Below are positions 18,232 to 26,896 of a DNA stretch of 64,000 bases, piece after piece. The stretch spans positions 3,906,001 through 3,970,000 of the forward strand of contig NZ_CP095073.1 of NCBI RefSeq assembly GCF_022919095.1, written 5' to 3'. Position 1 is the stretch's first letter. Each line of letters starts with the position of its first letter. The notes beneath the pieces are model-generated. The model had not been told where the DNA came from. It did no database searches and saw only the letters and a program-made list of their open reading frames with translations. The DNA is from Halobacillus salinarum (GTDB lineage Bacteria > Bacillota > Bacilli > Bacillales > Halobacillaceae). The position numbers and the translations under genes were made by a program.

Positions 18232-19152
18232 CTATATGCTTTTGCATTTTTCTAAGATTTTATTTTCAAGTTCTTCCAGTTCCTCGGTTTGTACGCATCT
18301 CTGCAAAGGAAACACAGTGACATCCAAGCAGATATCCTGAAATTCTTCATTGTCCCCGTCTACTTTCAAGTTATAGCGTTGAACAACTTGAGCAATCATC
18401 AGCGAAGCTCTAAGGCTTAAGCTATGCTCCCGCATGGACTTGTCACATAAGCTTCTTACTTCATTGACGAACTGCACGATTGACTTCGCTTTCTTTTCTT
18501 CAATATTTGTCTGGTTTACTACAATTGTTATTTCCGTATCTTCGTTAAGTGGATGAAGGGGGATCGTGACGATTCGGTCGAGTAAGGCATCCTGCAGCTT
18601 GTAAACGCCTGTATATTCATTTGGATTGCTTGTAAAGATAACGGAGAAATCCGGATGAACGTCCAAAAAGGATTCTGTCCTTTTAGTCCCGTACAATGGA
18701 AGGATATTCTCTTCTAATATAGAGAGAAATAAATTATTAACTTCTGGCTTTGAACGGGTAAATTCATCATAGACGACCGTATATCCGTTCTTCACGGCTT
18801 CGTAAAGCCTCCCATTCGTCCATTCTTCTGAAATATCTTCTTCTATTTTATGAACAGTACGAACGAAGTTGTCATTAAGCTTCTTACGCTTATAGCCTGT
18901 ATAAGCACCAATTAAATCCTCGTTTGATAACTCCGTATTCCCGCTTATTAATATAATCGGGCGCTTTTGTTTTTTGGCCACCTGCAAAGCCAAGGTCGTT
19001 TTCCCTACTCCGGAGGGACCGGTAAAATGAACAGGATAACCACTGGAAAGATAGCGGAGCGAGCGCTTTACAATTTTCTTTAGATCAGGCTCGTTAAAAG
19101 CCTCTTTGCTGCTTCTTAATGAAGGTTGGGAAACTTCTGTTAAACTAGTCAT
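18232..19152 (-). CDS. gvpN: Gas vesicle protein GvpN (MoxR-type AAA+ ATPase)
   Basis: A 306-residue AAA+ ATPase. It has Walker A GPSGVGKTTLAL, Walker B TVVYDEFTRSKPE, sensor-1 FTSNPNEYTGVYKLQDALLD and an arginine-finger-like LLDRIVTIPLHP. ATG 19152 is chosen, with AGGTGAG nine bases upstream; the longer open frame to 19221 overlaps gvpO/R. GvpN is thought to use ATP to enlarge or remodel the growing vesicle. It lies between gvpO/R and gvpF. Confidence 0.96.
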   Translation of the reverse strand: MTSLTEVSQPSLRSSKEAFNEPDLKKIVKRSLRYLSSGYPVHFTGPSGVGKTTLALQVAKKQKRPIILISGNTELSNEDLIGAYTGYKRKKLNDNFVRTVHKIEEDISEEWTNGRLYEAVKNGYTVVYDEFTRSKPEVNNLFLSILEENILPLYGTKRTESFLDVHPDFSVIFTSNPNEYTGVYKLQDALLDRIVTIPLHPLNEDTEITIVVNQTNIEEKKAKSIVQFVNEVRSLCDKSMREHSLSLRASLMIAQVVQRYNLKVDGDNEEFQDICLDVTVFPLQRCVQTEELEELENKILEKCKSI

Positions 19153-19168
19153 GCTCTGCTCACCTGCC

Positions 19169-19435
19169 TTACGTTTCCTGTTCCTCAAGCTGACTCCTGA
19201 ACCGTAAGCTCTGCCTGGCAAACTCTGTTACTTCCTGACTGCTGTCAAGAAACACTTCATATAAACCAATCATTTCATCGTGTGCATACTTTTTCATGTA
19301 ACCCTTTTCTTCAATCACTTCCACTAAAACGCGCCAGCCTTCTTCTTGTTTTTTGACTGAGATGATTTTATGAGGCGGTGCGATATTTTCTGAAAAAAAT
19401 TCGTTGACGACATCCATGATCTTCATAAAGTCCAT
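19169..19435 (-). CDS. gvpR: Gas vesicle protein GvpO family (GvpR of B. megaterium clusters)
   Basis: An 88-residue protein of the GvpO type: FFSENIAPPHKIISVKKQEE, then GWRVLVEVIEEKGYMKKY, a small alpha/beta domain. In Bacillus-type clusters this position is called gvpR. Start ATG 19435 follows AAGGAAGGTG, 53 bases after the gvpB stop. GvpO proteins in haloarchaea affect expression and assembly; the Bacillus role is not well defined. Confidence 0.88.
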   Translation of the reverse strand: MDFMKIMDVVNEFFSENIAPPHKIISVKKQEEGWRVLVEVIEEKGYMKKYAHDEMIGLYEVFLDSSQEVTEFARQSLRFRSQLEEQET

Positions 19436-19488
19436 ACACCTTCCTTTAAGAAAACAGAGGGACAGAGAATAACCCCTGCCCTCGTCCA

Positions 19489-19779
19489 TTAAATACTGAA
19501 TTCACTTCGTTCATTAGATTGCTGCGGCTGAGAACGATCTTGATCTCCGATACGGTTTCCAAGTCCTTCTTCTTCTACTTCATCGCGCAGCAGACCTACC
19601 GCTTCTGCGTAGCGAAGCCACGTGTCCACACTAGCGATGACGACACGAGCTTCTACAGTTATTAACTCAATTCCTACTACGGACACACGTGCAAATGCGT
19701 CAATTACGATCCCTTTATCCAAAATACGGTCAATCACTTCGGCTAATCCTGAACTATCCGTTGACTTTTGTACTGCCAT
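19489..19779 (-). CDS. gvpB: Gas vesicle structural protein GvpB/GvpA
   Basis: A 96-residue major shell protein. The core, [20 protein letters not shown] then [20 protein letters not shown] and [14 protein letters not shown], is nearly invariant in GvpA/B. The shell forms from this hydrophobic protein alone, as stacked ribs. A polar tail ([20 protein letters not shown]) follows. ATG 19779 with GGAGAG is preferred to TTG 19785. Only this one GvpA-type gene is present; B. megaterium has an additional gvpA with gvpP upstream. Confidence 0.97.
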   Translation of the reverse strand: MAVQKSTDSSGLAEVIDRILDKGIVIDAFARVSVVGIELITVEARVVIASVDTWLRYAEAVGLLRDEVEEEGLGNRIGDQDRSQPQQSNERSEFSI

Positions 19780-19802
19780 AATCAATCTCTCCTTTCAGAT
19801 AA

Positions 19803-20378
19803 TTAAGAACTTAACGTGTTAATATTTGAAATCCCTTTTATATTTTCAGGTCCCTTAATATCTTCGGCACCTTTTATATCAGCATAGCTTTTTAAGTTGG
19901 CTGCACTTTTAATATCCTGGACACCGTTTAATCTCGCAGAGCTGTTTTTACTGCCTGAACTCATTGACTCGTCAATCTTTTCCTGCAATTCCTGTCCGGA
20001 TTCCTTAAAGGAAGCTACACCTTTACGGAGCTTTAATAAATTTTTCTGAAGCTGCTCCTTGGCTTCCCGCGCCTTAGAATGCACTTTCTCTGCATTCTTT
20101 TCCTTCTTTTCCTGCAGGTTTTCTGATAACTCCTCAGCTTCAGATTGCAGCTGTTCTTTGAATTGATGGCGGATTTGATCTCCAATTTCGTCTCTGATTT
20201 CTTCCGTGGCATATTCTTTTGCTTCTTTAGGATCGTCTGATTTCTTAATTACTCGGGTAAGACGCGGCACCGTCTTCTTCACTGCCTTGGCTGATTTTTT
20301 TACTCCTTTTTCGACAAAATCTTTTGCATTTCCAATCGGATGACTGGAGTGTTTTTCTTTCTTAATGGTTGTACTCAA
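19803..20378 (-). CDS. gvpQ: Gas vesicle protein GvpQ with a C-terminal hexapeptide repeat
   Basis: About 191 residues, first gene of the operon, in the GvpQ position. The first 150 residues are a charged helical/coiled-coil region (EAEELSENLQEKKEKNAEKV). The tail has six consecutive hexapeptides of the form x-[DN]-[IL]-[KN]-[GST]-x (QDIKSA, ANLKSY, ADIKGA, EDIKGP, ENIKGI, SNINTL). I prefer TTG 20378, with GAAGGTGG upstream, over TTG 20402, which lacks a site. GvpQ is accessory; its function is unknown, and the repeat is discussed separately. Confidence 0.82.
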   Translation of the reverse strand: MSTTIKKEKHSSHPIGNAKDFVEKGVKKSAKAVKKTVPRLTRVIKKSDDPKEAKEYATEEIRDEIGDQIRHQFKEQLQSEAEELSENLQEKKEKNAEKVHSKAREAKEQLQKNLLKLRKGVASFKESGQELQEKIDESMSSGSKNSSARLNGVQDIKSAANLKSYADIKGAEDIKGPENIKGISNINTLSS

Positions 20379-20451
20379 TATTCCACCACCTTCTAAAAGC
20401 AAACTATATTATTTACTTTGATACTTACCTTCCCATATGCACACGCTTCAA

Positions 20452-20470
20452 ACCCTTGAATTGAAGGGAT
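20452..20470. promoter_or_regulatory. Inverted repeat in the gas-vesicle leader, possible operator
   Basis: Arms CCCTT and AAGGG surround GAATTG, just after the predicted transcription start of the gvp operon. A regulatory role is inferred from position. Confidence 0.35.
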
Positions 20471-20485
20471 TAGAGAGTTTTTGTC

Positions 20486-20515
20486 ATAATATCCTTCAAT
20501 TATTACAATGCTCAA
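20486..20515 (-). promoter_or_regulatory. Predicted sigma-A-type promoter of the gvp operon
   Basis: On the minus strand, TTGAGC (20515-20510) and TATTAT (20491-20486) are separated by 18 bases. Each hexamer has near-consensus bases, about 110 bases before the gvpQ start. Confidence 0.4.
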
Positions 20516-20745
20516 TTTACAAAAGTTCTCATTTAATAAGGTTTTACTACGTGTGAGCAAATCAAATATTACAAATGTTACTAAAACATTATTTTAAAAA
20601 AATTTACGAAAAGCGAGTTCTCCTTCTTCACTTTTCTCTTTTTGAAAACGAGATCGATTGTTTTCACGATTTAATAAATCTTTCCGTTTATGGACATATA
20701 CGAAGGGAATAAATCACTGTAGATGACTATTAAGGAGGTATCATG

Positions 20746-21795
20746 ATGCCAACGACCGAAGAATTGTTAGGAAATGAAGCCGAGGATTTACTGAACCACG
20801 AGTGCAGTACAATTTCAAAAGAGCAGCTCTATGTCCCTAGCCCCGATTTTGTAGATAAAGTCTACAAGTCCACAGATCGTTCTCCTGTTGTACTTAGAAA
20901 CCTGCAGAGCATGTTTGACCACGGAAGGCTGAGTGGAACGGGGTACCTTTCCATTCTTCCAGTGGACCAGGGAATTGAGCATTCCGCCGGTGCTTCATTT
21001 GCTCCAAATCCTATTTATTTCGATCCGGAAAACATTATCCAGTTAGCGATTGAAAGCGATTGTAACGCTGTCGCATCCACTGTTGGTGTGCTTGGATCTG
21101 TAGCGAGAGACTACGCTCATAAAATTCCGTTCATCGCGAAGCTTAACCACAACGAACTGCTGACATATCCGAATACTCATGATCAGATCATGTTTGGGTC
21201 TGTAGAACAAGCCTATAATATGGGTGCTGCAGCGGTCGGGGCTACCATTTACTTTGGTTCTGAGGAAAGTGATCGTCAAATTCAGGAAGTAGCACAGGCT
21301 TTCCAATACGCACATGAACTCGGTATGGCCACCATACTATGGGCCTACCTGCGCAATCCTGCTTTTAAAACGGACGGCGATGACTATCACCTGGCCTCTG
21401 ATTTAACAGGCCAGGCCATTCACCTCTCTGCCAGTCTGCAAGCTGATATCGTCAAGCAGAAACTACCAAAAACGAACGGCGGCTATACAGCTGTTAACTT
21501 TGGCAAAACGCACGATAAGGTTTATTCTGAACTCACGACCGATCACCCCATTGACCTCACCCGCTATCAAGTAGTCAATTCCTATATGGGAAGAGCCGGG
21601 TTAATTAATTCAGGCGGTGGTTCAGCGGAACGAGACTTAAATGAAGCGGTTAAAACAGCCGTGATCAACAAACGCGCAGGCGGAATGGGACTGATCATGG
21701 GGCGGAAAGCCTTCCAGCGACCAATGAAAGAAGGAGTTGAAATCATTCAGGCCGTCCAGGAAGTATACGCCGATGAGTCCATTACGCTCGCTTAA
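20746..21795 (+). CDS. fbaB: Class I fructose-bisphosphate aldolase (FbaB/DhnA type)
   Basis: A 349-residue aldolase. The N-terminal half has [18 protein letters not shown], as in bacterial class I (DhnA-type) enzymes. The putative Schiff-base Lys is in ADIVKQKLP near residue 230, and the phosphate-binding part is [13 protein letters not shown] with [12 protein letters not shown]. The enzyme cleaves fructose-1,6-bisphosphate to two trioses in glycolysis, or runs in reverse in gluconeogenesis. ATG 20746 is preferred over 20743 because AAGGAGGT (20732-20739) is better spaced. It is transcribed away from gvp and is followed by a rhodanese gene. Confidence 0.93.
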   Translation: MPTTEELLGNEAEDLLNHECSTISKEQLYVPSPDFVDKVYKSTDRSPVVLRNLQSMFDHGRLSGTGYLSILPVDQGIEHSAGASFAPNPIYFDPENIIQLAIESDCNAVASTVGVLGSVARDYAHKIPFIAKLNHNELLTYPNTHDQIMFGSVEQAYNMGAAAVGATIYFGSEESDRQIQEVAQAFQYAHELGMATILWAYLRNPAFKTDGDDYHLASDLTGQAIHLSASLQADIVKQKLPKTNGGYTAVNFGKTHDKVYSELTTDHPIDLTRYQVVNSYMGRAGLINSGGGSAERDLNEAVKTAVINKRAGGMGLIMGRKAFQRPMKEGVEIIQAVQEVYADESITLA

Positions 21796-21852
21796 CCGTG
21801 AGTGAAGCGAAATAATGTGAAATGAATACAAGGGATGTAAGGAGATGATCTA

Positions 21853-22149
21853 GTGGCTGAAACAATAAAACCTGAAGAAGTGGAACGAAAAAGAAAGTCT
21901 GAAAATGTAAGCATTATTGATGTAAGAACGGCGGAGGAAGTGACACAAGGAAAGATCCCTAATGCCATTCACATTCCAGTTGACCAAATTGAGCAGAGAT
22001 TAATAGATCTCGATAAGACCAAAGAGTACATTACAGTCTGCCGCTCCGGAAGACGAAGCGATAAAGCTGCGGATATTATGAACGAAAAAGGATTACAAGC
22101 AGAAAATATGGAAGGTGGGATGGAAGCCTGGAAAGGTGAAGTCCGCTAA
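21853..22149 (+). CDS. Rhodanese-like domain protein
   Basis: A 98-residue single-domain rhodanese with IDVRTAEEVTQGKIPNAIHI and active-site loop CRSGRRS (Cys near residue 68). It carries sulfane sulfur or acts in thiol chemistry, most likely in the cytoplasm. The start is GTG 21853 after AAGGAGATG. It follows the aldolase by 57 bases and could share its transcript. A terminator follows at 22160. Confidence 0.93.
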   Translation: MAETIKPEEVERKRKSENVSIIDVRTAEEVTQGKIPNAIHIPVDQIEQRLIDLDKTKEYITVCRSGRRSDKAADIMNEKGLQAENMEGGMEAWKGEVR

Positions 22150-22159
22150 GCTCTTCTTT

Positions 22160-22191
22160 AGCTCACGTAAACGACGTGGGCTATTCTTTTT
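22160..22191 (+). terminator. Rho-independent terminator after the rhodanese gene
   Basis: AGCTCACGT pairs with ACGTGGGCT (one G:T pair) at 22160-22182, followed by a T-rich tail, 10 bases beyond the stop. Confidence 0.75.
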
Positions 22192-22439
22192 GCCTGCCAC
22201 AGCTGGACTGAAAGAAGGGCACTTAAACCGAGTTCTATTTTTAACTGCATCTAACATTACATGAGGGTAAGTGGTAGTCCATTTTTCTCAAACAACTAAA
22301 AAGAGGTTTACTGCTGCCAAAATCCGTCAATTTAGTAACAGTAACCAAAAGGGGACCAGCAAACAACTTCAACCATAAACATCTATAGAAATGCCTGCTC
22401 GTATTAAAGAAGCAGGTTAACAGAAGGAGTGAACCTTTC

Positions 22440-22631
22440 ATGCGGTCAAAAAAATTTATTTACGGGTTATTTGCCGTACTCTACTTGGGAGTTACCATCT
22501 TTGGTCTTGGACCCGTGTTTTTCTCAGATGGTCCAAACAAATATCGAATGTACACGCTTACGTGGGTGATTTTTATCTATATAGCGCTCGCTGTCATTCT
22601 TTTGATTTTTAATAAAAAAAGGAAAAAGTAA
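22440..22631 (+). CDS. Small membrane protein, unknown function
   Basis: A 63-residue protein with two hydrophobic stretches (about residues 5-26 and 40-57) and a basic tail (NKKRKK). It starts at ATG 22440 after AGAAGGAG. No family recognised. It stands alone, with a hairpin region after it, and is a plausible two-span membrane peptide. Confidence 0.7.
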   Translation: MRSKKFIYGLFAVLYLGVTIFGLGPVFFSDGPNKYRMYTLTWVIFIYIALAVILLIFNKKRKK

Positions 22632-22684
22632 GACCTCCTCGTTCTGCTCACTGTCCAAAGTATAGATAGAAGTCTCACTCCCTG

Positions 22685-22756
22685 AAAAAATCCGAATGCT
22701 GGTGAAATTTTATCATAACAATTTCGCCAGCATTCGGATCTTATAAAGACTAAAAC
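22685..22756 (-). repeat. Hairpin repeat copy 1, also a likely terminator of the opp-ggt-chr operon
   Basis: A 19-bp stem starts TCCGAATGCTGG and closes with CCAGCATTCGGA. On the minus strand the stem ends with a T6 run, about 55 bases past the stop of the last operon gene. It resembles the hairpin at 38184-38253 base for base across most of its length. Confidence 0.65.
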
Positions 22757-22793
22757 AATGTTGCTCCAGCTGGATCATATCTTGAAAGTGCTT

Positions 22794-23084
22794 TCAAACC
22801 TGATCCAACCCAAGTACGATTAGGACAGCAGCTAAATGAGCACCCGTGAGGACGATGATCGTCCATCCCGGCATTCCAAAGTGGAATACAATCGCAGTAG
22901 CAGAGACCATGATTACAAAACCATACACCATCACGATTGCACCTATCCTGCCGGCAAGCTTCCTCTCATTCTTAGGACAAAACACCTCTCCTTTACCTGT
23001 GAGGAAAGCCGTACTTTTATTCTTCCTTATTTGGGTCCCTGTCCAAATGATTACTATTCCTGCAAAGAATAAAAACACCTTCAT
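22794..23084 (-). CDS. Small membrane protein at the end of the chr genes
   Basis: About 96 residues with three hydrophobic segments: MKVFLFFAGIVIIWTG, a central GAIVMVYGFVIMVSA, and ALIVLGLD-like tail residues. The loop CPKNERKLAG is basic. ATG 23084 is favoured, although GTG 23093 also fits the upstream GGAGG. It is 23 bases after chrA2 and last before the hairpin terminator. No family recognised; a DUF3784-like small membrane protein is possible. Confidence 0.7.
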   Translation of the reverse strand: MKVFLFFAGIVIIWTGTQIRKNKSTAFLTGKGEVFCPKNERKLAGRIGAIVMVYGFVIMVSATAIVFHFGMPGWTIIVLTGAHLAAVLIVLGLDQV

Positions 23085-23107
23085 CACGGCCACCTTTCCT
23101 CCGTTGA

Positions 23108-23638
23108 TCAGCTGAGAAAAACGGCTCCATAGATGAGAGAGCCTAAAATCACAAAAGCCGGATGCAGTTTTACCTTTTCTAACAGGAGAAAGCTGACCAG
23201 GATAAGTCCAGCCGTTTGCATCCAGCCTGCCGTGTCATAGGAATTATAAAAAAATTGAAAAGCCATGATTCCTAATAAAATAGCAATGACTGGACGAATT
23301 AAATTGGTCATCGTTTTCACTCGAGGAGAATCTTTAAATTTATATAACAGGCTTAGAAGGACAATCATTAATAGCAGCGAAGGGCCGACAGTAGCGATCA
23401 CTCCAACAAAAGAACCGAGAATACCTCCCTGCTGGTATCCGATAAAGCCAGCCATCTTTGTCGCAATCGGTCCGGGCAATGCATTTGCCATTGCCAGCAT
23501 TTCACTGAATTCAGAGACGTTCATCCAGTGAAAACGGTCCACCACTTCATTTTCTACTAGAGGAATAGAAGCAGGTCCTCCTCCATAACCGACAATTCCA
23601 GGTATAAAAAAAGCGATAAATATTTTCCACAAATTCAT
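23108..23638 (-). CDS. chrA: Chromate transporter half, ChrA-like (second)
   Basis: A 176-residue CHR-domain membrane protein. It has the CHR motifs GYGGGPASIPLVENEVV and ALPGPIATKMAGFIGYQQGG. Single-domain CHR proteins work as pairs, the two halves inserting in opposite orientation, to move chromate or possibly a related oxyanion. The start ATG overlaps the first half's stop by four bases, so the two are translationally coupled. It matches its partner over most of its length. Confidence 0.9.
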   Translation of the reverse strand: MNLWKIFIAFFIPGIVGYGGGPASIPLVENEVVDRFHWMNVSEFSEMLAMANALPGPIATKMAGFIGYQQGGILGSFVGVIATVGPSLLLMIVLLSLLYKFKDSPRVKTMTNLIRPVIAILLGIMAFQFFYNSYDTAGWMQTAGLILVSFLLLEKVKLHPAFVILGSLIYGAVFLS

Positions 23639-24210
23639 GATGATTGCTCCTGTTGGTTAATAGGCGTTGTTTCTTTTCGTCTCATTGGCCTTACTAATGC
23701 ATAGAGAAGAAGGGCAAAAATAATGATTCCCGGATGTACGCCAGCCCATTCAATCAATAAAAGCGAAGCGGTTCCTATGAGAATGGTCACAATCCATCCT
23801 AGTTGTATTTTTGCCTTTTTAAAGAAGTCATACGTGAGCTTGGCAAGCATGACCCCAACAACAGGAACAACTGCTTGAGTCATTCCAGCCACCCATGGCT
23901 GATCCCTAAGGTTATTCAAGGAAGTAATCAGGACAATCATGATAATAATGGTCGGGAGAATCGTAGCGAGTACTGCATTCATCATTCCAATAACTCCCGA
24001 AACACGGTATCCGATATACCCGGCCATTTTGGTTGCAATCGGTCCGGGTAGAGAATTTCCCAAAGCCAGAATATCTCCAAAATCGTCGTCCGACAGCCAT
24101 TTGTATTTCTCCACCACTTCTTTGTGAACAAGTGGAATAGAGGAAGGTCCTCCCCCATAACCTAGCATTCCTACTCGGAAGAAGGCGCTAAAGAGATTCC
24201 ATTGCTGCAT
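23635..24210 (-). CDS. chrA: Chromate transporter half, ChrA-like (first)
   Basis: A 191-residue CHR-domain membrane protein with GYGGGPSSIPLVHKEVV and SLPGPIATKMAGYIGYR, the same motifs as the next gene. It starts 24 bases after the gamma-glutamyltransferase stop with AAAGGAGATG upstream. This spacing places it in the opp-ggt transcript rather than under its own promoter. CHR pairs are named for chromate resistance, but many chromosomal copies have unproven substrates and chromate is a sulfate mimic. Confidence 0.9.
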   Translation of the reverse strand: MQQWNLFSAFFRVGMLGYGGGPSSIPLVHKEVVEKYKWLSDDDFGDILALGNSLPGPIATKMAGYIGYRVSGVIGMMNAVLATILPTIIIMIVLITSLNNLRDQPWVAGMTQAVVPVVGVMLAKLTYDFFKKAKIQLGWIVTILIGTASLLLIEWAGVHPGIIIFALLLYALVRPMRRKETTPINQQEQSS

Positions 24211-24234
24211 GCAGCTTCATCTCCTTTCCTTTAA

Positions 24235-25851
24235 CTAATAAGCTGAAATCGTGCCATCCGTACGAGCTTCAGTCCCTCCGTAAAGAACGCCCGATTCAGG
24301 ATCCCGCCAAATAATCTGGCCTCTTCCAAAAGCTCCGGTTTCCAGTTGGACTTCAACCTTATGACCTCTTCGGCTTAGAGCTTCGGCGATATGTTTTGGA
24401 AAATCAGGCTCCACCCAAACCGTCTTGTCTTTCATCCACTGCCACCTTGGTGCATCAAGCGAAGCCTGAGGATTTAAATGAAAGTCAATGGTATTCATGA
24501 GGACCTGCACATGGCCTTGAGGCTGCATAAATCCACCCATGACACCGAAAGGTCCGACAGCTTGGTTGTTCCTAGTTAAGAAACCTGGAATAATCGTATG
24601 GTATGACCTCTTGTTACCCGCCAGGCAGTTCGGATGAGTCCTGTCCATTGAAAAGTTATGCCCTCTGTTTTGCAGGGCAATTCCTGTGTCCGGAACGACG
24701 AGTCCAGAACCAAATCCCATATAATTGCTCTGAATAAATGAAACCATGTTTCCTTCTCGATCCGCGGCTGCTAAGTACACAGTTCCGCCTTTAGGAGGCT
24801 CTCCAGCTGCCGGCATACTCGCTCGTTCGCTGATTAACCTTCTTCTACTATCAGCATACGCTTCGTTCAATAAGTCCCCGGAAGTAAATTCCATAGCAGC
24901 TGAATCCGCTACGAACTGCTGTCCGTCAGCAAAGGCAAGCTTAAGTGCTTCGATTTGTTTGTGATATGTATCCACATTTTCTTTTTCAGTAACCTTCAGT
25001 CCATTTAATATATTTAAGGCAGATAAGGCGACAATGCCTTGACCATTAGGCGGAATTTCCCAAACATCAAATCCCCGGTAGTTGACATGGATCGGATCGA
25101 CCCATTCCGGTTCATATTTTTCTAAATCACTCTTCCGAAGAAACCCTCCGTATCCCGAAGAAAAACGATCCATTTTATCCGCGAGCTCGCCATGATAAAA
25201 ACTTTCAGCCTTAGTCTCCGCAATTTCTCTCAGCGTATCGGCATGACCCTTCGACGACCAGATCTCACCAGCCTTTGGCGCCCTTCCATCCGGAGCAAAT
25301 GTTTCAAACCAGTGGACGAATTCTTCCCCGTCCAACGTCTGTTTAAACTTCTCAGCTGCTGATTTCCAGAACTTCCCTAAAACCGGAGTGACTGGATAAC
25401 CTTCCTCCGCATAACGAATCGCCGGCGATAAAAGATCTTTAAAAGGAAGTTTCCCAAACCTCCGTGATAACTCAGCCCACGCCCCTGGTGCCCCTGGAAC
25501 GTTCACTGGTGTAAACCCATATTTAGGGATTTCATTCAAGCCCCTTTCATGGAGAGCATCAATAGAAATAGAGGCAGGAGAACGCCCGCTTCCATTCAAT
25601 CCATACAGCTTATCTTTCACCCAGACGAGCGCAAACGCGTCCCCTCCAATACCATTGGAAGTTGGTTCTACCACTGTTAATGCTGCAGCTGTGGCAATGG
25701 CCGCGTCGACCGCGTTTCCCCCTTGCTGCAGGATCGTCAGGCCGGCTTGAGCTGCCAGCGGCTGAGAAGTAGCTACCATACCATTTCTGGACATAGTTGT
25801 ATTCCTAGTCTTTTCATATGGGTTGTATAAGTAATCTAATTCTAAGTCCAT
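24235..25851 (-). CDS. ggt: Gamma-glutamyltransferase, cytoplasmic (YwrD-like)
   Basis: A 538-residue gamma-glutamyltransferase. These split gamma-glutamyl peptides such as glutathione after self-cleavage before a Thr. Here that Thr is in PKGGTVYLAAADREG, near residue 354. The N-terminal TSQPLAAQAGLTILQQGGN and NGIGGDAFALV are typical. No signal peptide is visible (the start is MDLELDYLYNPYEKTRNT), so it is probably cytoplasmic, unlike secreted Ggt. It follows the peptide ABC transporter genes by about 70 bases. Imported gamma-glutamyl peptides would be a logical substrate; this is inferred from the operon. Confidence 0.9.
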   Translation of the reverse strand: MDLELDYLYNPYEKTRNTTMSRNGMVATSQPLAAQAGLTILQQGGNAVDAAIATAAALTVVEPTSNGIGGDAFALVWVKDKLYGLNGSGRSPASISIDALHERGLNEIPKYGFTPVNVPGAPGAWAELSRRFGKLPFKDLLSPAIRYAEEGYPVTPVLGKFWKSAAEKFKQTLDGEEFVHWFETFAPDGRAPKAGEIWSSKGHADTLREIAETKAESFYHGELADKMDRFSSGYGGFLRKSDLEKYEPEWVDPIHVNYRGFDVWEIPPNGQGIVALSALNILNGLKVTEKENVDTYHKQIEALKLAFADGQQFVADSAAMEFTSGDLLNEAYADSRRRLISERASMPAAGEPPKGGTVYLAAADREGNMVSFIQSNYMGFGSGLVVPDTGIALQNRGHNFSMDRTHPNCLAGNKRSYHTIIPGFLTRNNQAVGPFGVMGGFMQPQGHVQVLMNTIDFHLNPQASLDAPRWQWMKDKTVWVEPDFPKHIAEALSRRGHKVEVQLETGAFGRGQIIWRDPESGVLYGGTEARTDGTISAY

Positions 25852-25921
25852 TGCACTTACAAGCTCCTTTTCTAAAAAATTGGCGCTTCCTTCCTATCAT
25901 AAAGGAAAGAGTTTTTGACTG

Positions 25922-26896
25922 TTAAACTTCATGGCAGGCAACAAAATGACCGTCTTTTACTTCTCTCCATTCCGGTCGTTCCTTTCTACAGCGCTCATGA
26001 GCAAGCGGGCAGCGGGTATGGAACGGGCAGCCGCTTGGATAATCCGCTGGATTGGGAAGCTCTCCCTGAAGCTTTATCCGCTCTCTTCTTTTACCCGGAA
26101 CAGGCCTTGGGATGGCAGATAATAACGCTTTAGTGTATGGATGAAGAGGTTCTGAAAACAATTTTTCTGCAGATGCCAGTTCTGCTGAAGCTCCCAAATA
26201 CATGACAAGAACGCGATCGCACGTATGGCGAACGACACCTAAATCGTGGGAAATAAATAAATAAGTCAATTGATGGGAGGTTTGCAGTTCTTTCAGAAGC
26301 TGGATAATTTGAGCCTGTACCGATACATCAAGTGCTGAGACGGCTTCATCACAAACAATGAAAGAAGGATTTAAAGAAATCGCCCTCGCAATCCCGATAC
26401 GCTGCCTTTGGCCTCCACTGAATTCATGCGGGTACCGATCCACATGTTCCTCTTTCAGCCCAACTTCTACTAACAGCTTTTTAACTCTTTCTCTTCGTTC
26501 CTTTTTACTCAACTTCGTATGAATAATAAAGGCTTCTTCAAGAGCATCACCAATACGCTGTCTGGGGTTTAATGACGCAAAGGGATCTTGAAAGATCATT
26601 TGCATTTCTTTTTTATATTTTATAAATTGGCGGTCAGACAGCCCCCCTATTTCTTCTCCTCGGAATTGGATAGATCCAGCCGTCAGGCTTTCCAATCCTA
26701 GAATTGTCCGTCCAAATGTGGATTTACCACACCCGGACTCTCCTACCACACCAAGGGTTTCCCCTTCCATGACGTCTATGGATATATTTTCGACAGCTTG
26801 AACGTTTGAAATTGTTCTTTTTAAGAAGCTGCTTTTGACAGGATAATATTTTTTTACATCACTTACTTTAAGAATAGGCTCTGCCTTTGGCATCAT
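25922..26896 (-). CDS. oppF: Oligopeptide ABC transporter ATPase (OppF type)
   Basis: A 324-residue ATPase with Walker A GESGCGKSTFGR, signature SGGQRQRIGIARA, Walker B VCDEAVSALDVS and the C-terminal oligopeptide motif GCPFHTRCPLA, whose cysteines may bind an iron-sulfur cluster. It powers peptide import with OppD. Its start overlaps the end of oppD by 29 bases (26868-26896), with AGGAGGTG upstream. It is the last transporter gene before ggt. Confidence 0.93.
   Translation of the reverse strand: MMPKAEPILKVSDVKKYYPVKSSFLKRTISNVQAVENISIDVMEGETLGVVGESGCGKSTFGRTILGLESLTAGSIQFRGEEIGGLSDRQFIKYKKEMQMIFQDPFASLNPRQRIGDALEEAFIIHTKLSKKERRERVKKLLVEVGLKEEHVDRYPHEFSGGQRQRIGIARAISLNPSFIVCDEAVSALDVSVQAQIIQLLKELQTSHQLTYLFISHDLGVVRHTCDRVLVMYLGASAELASAEKLFSEPLHPYTKALLSAIPRPVPGKRRERIKLQGELPNPADYPSGCPFHTRCPLAHERCRKERPEWREVKDGHFVACHEV

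Larger units (their letters stand above)
20403..20742. other. Divergent intergenic region between the gas-vesicle operon and the aldolase gene
   Basis: No coding frame is credible. It holds a predicted minus-strand promoter (20486-20515), an inverted repeat just downstream of it (20452-20470) and an A/T-rich stretch before the aldolase ribosome binding site. Confidence 0.6.

Noticed and set aside
22241-22441. Minus-strand 66-residue frame opposite the small membrane protein leader.
   Set aside because: No ribosome binding site and Cys/Leu-rich shadow-like composition; overlaps the leader of a better supported gene.
22783-22798. Palindrome TTGAAAGTGCTTTCAA resembling a cre site.
   Set aside because: It lacks the central CG and lies at the 3' end of a gene between convergent transcripts, so a CcpA role is unlikely.
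23803-24051. Plus-strand frames of 60-90 codons across the chr genes.
   Set aside because: They mirror the GC pattern of the real minus-strand genes and have no ribosome binding site.
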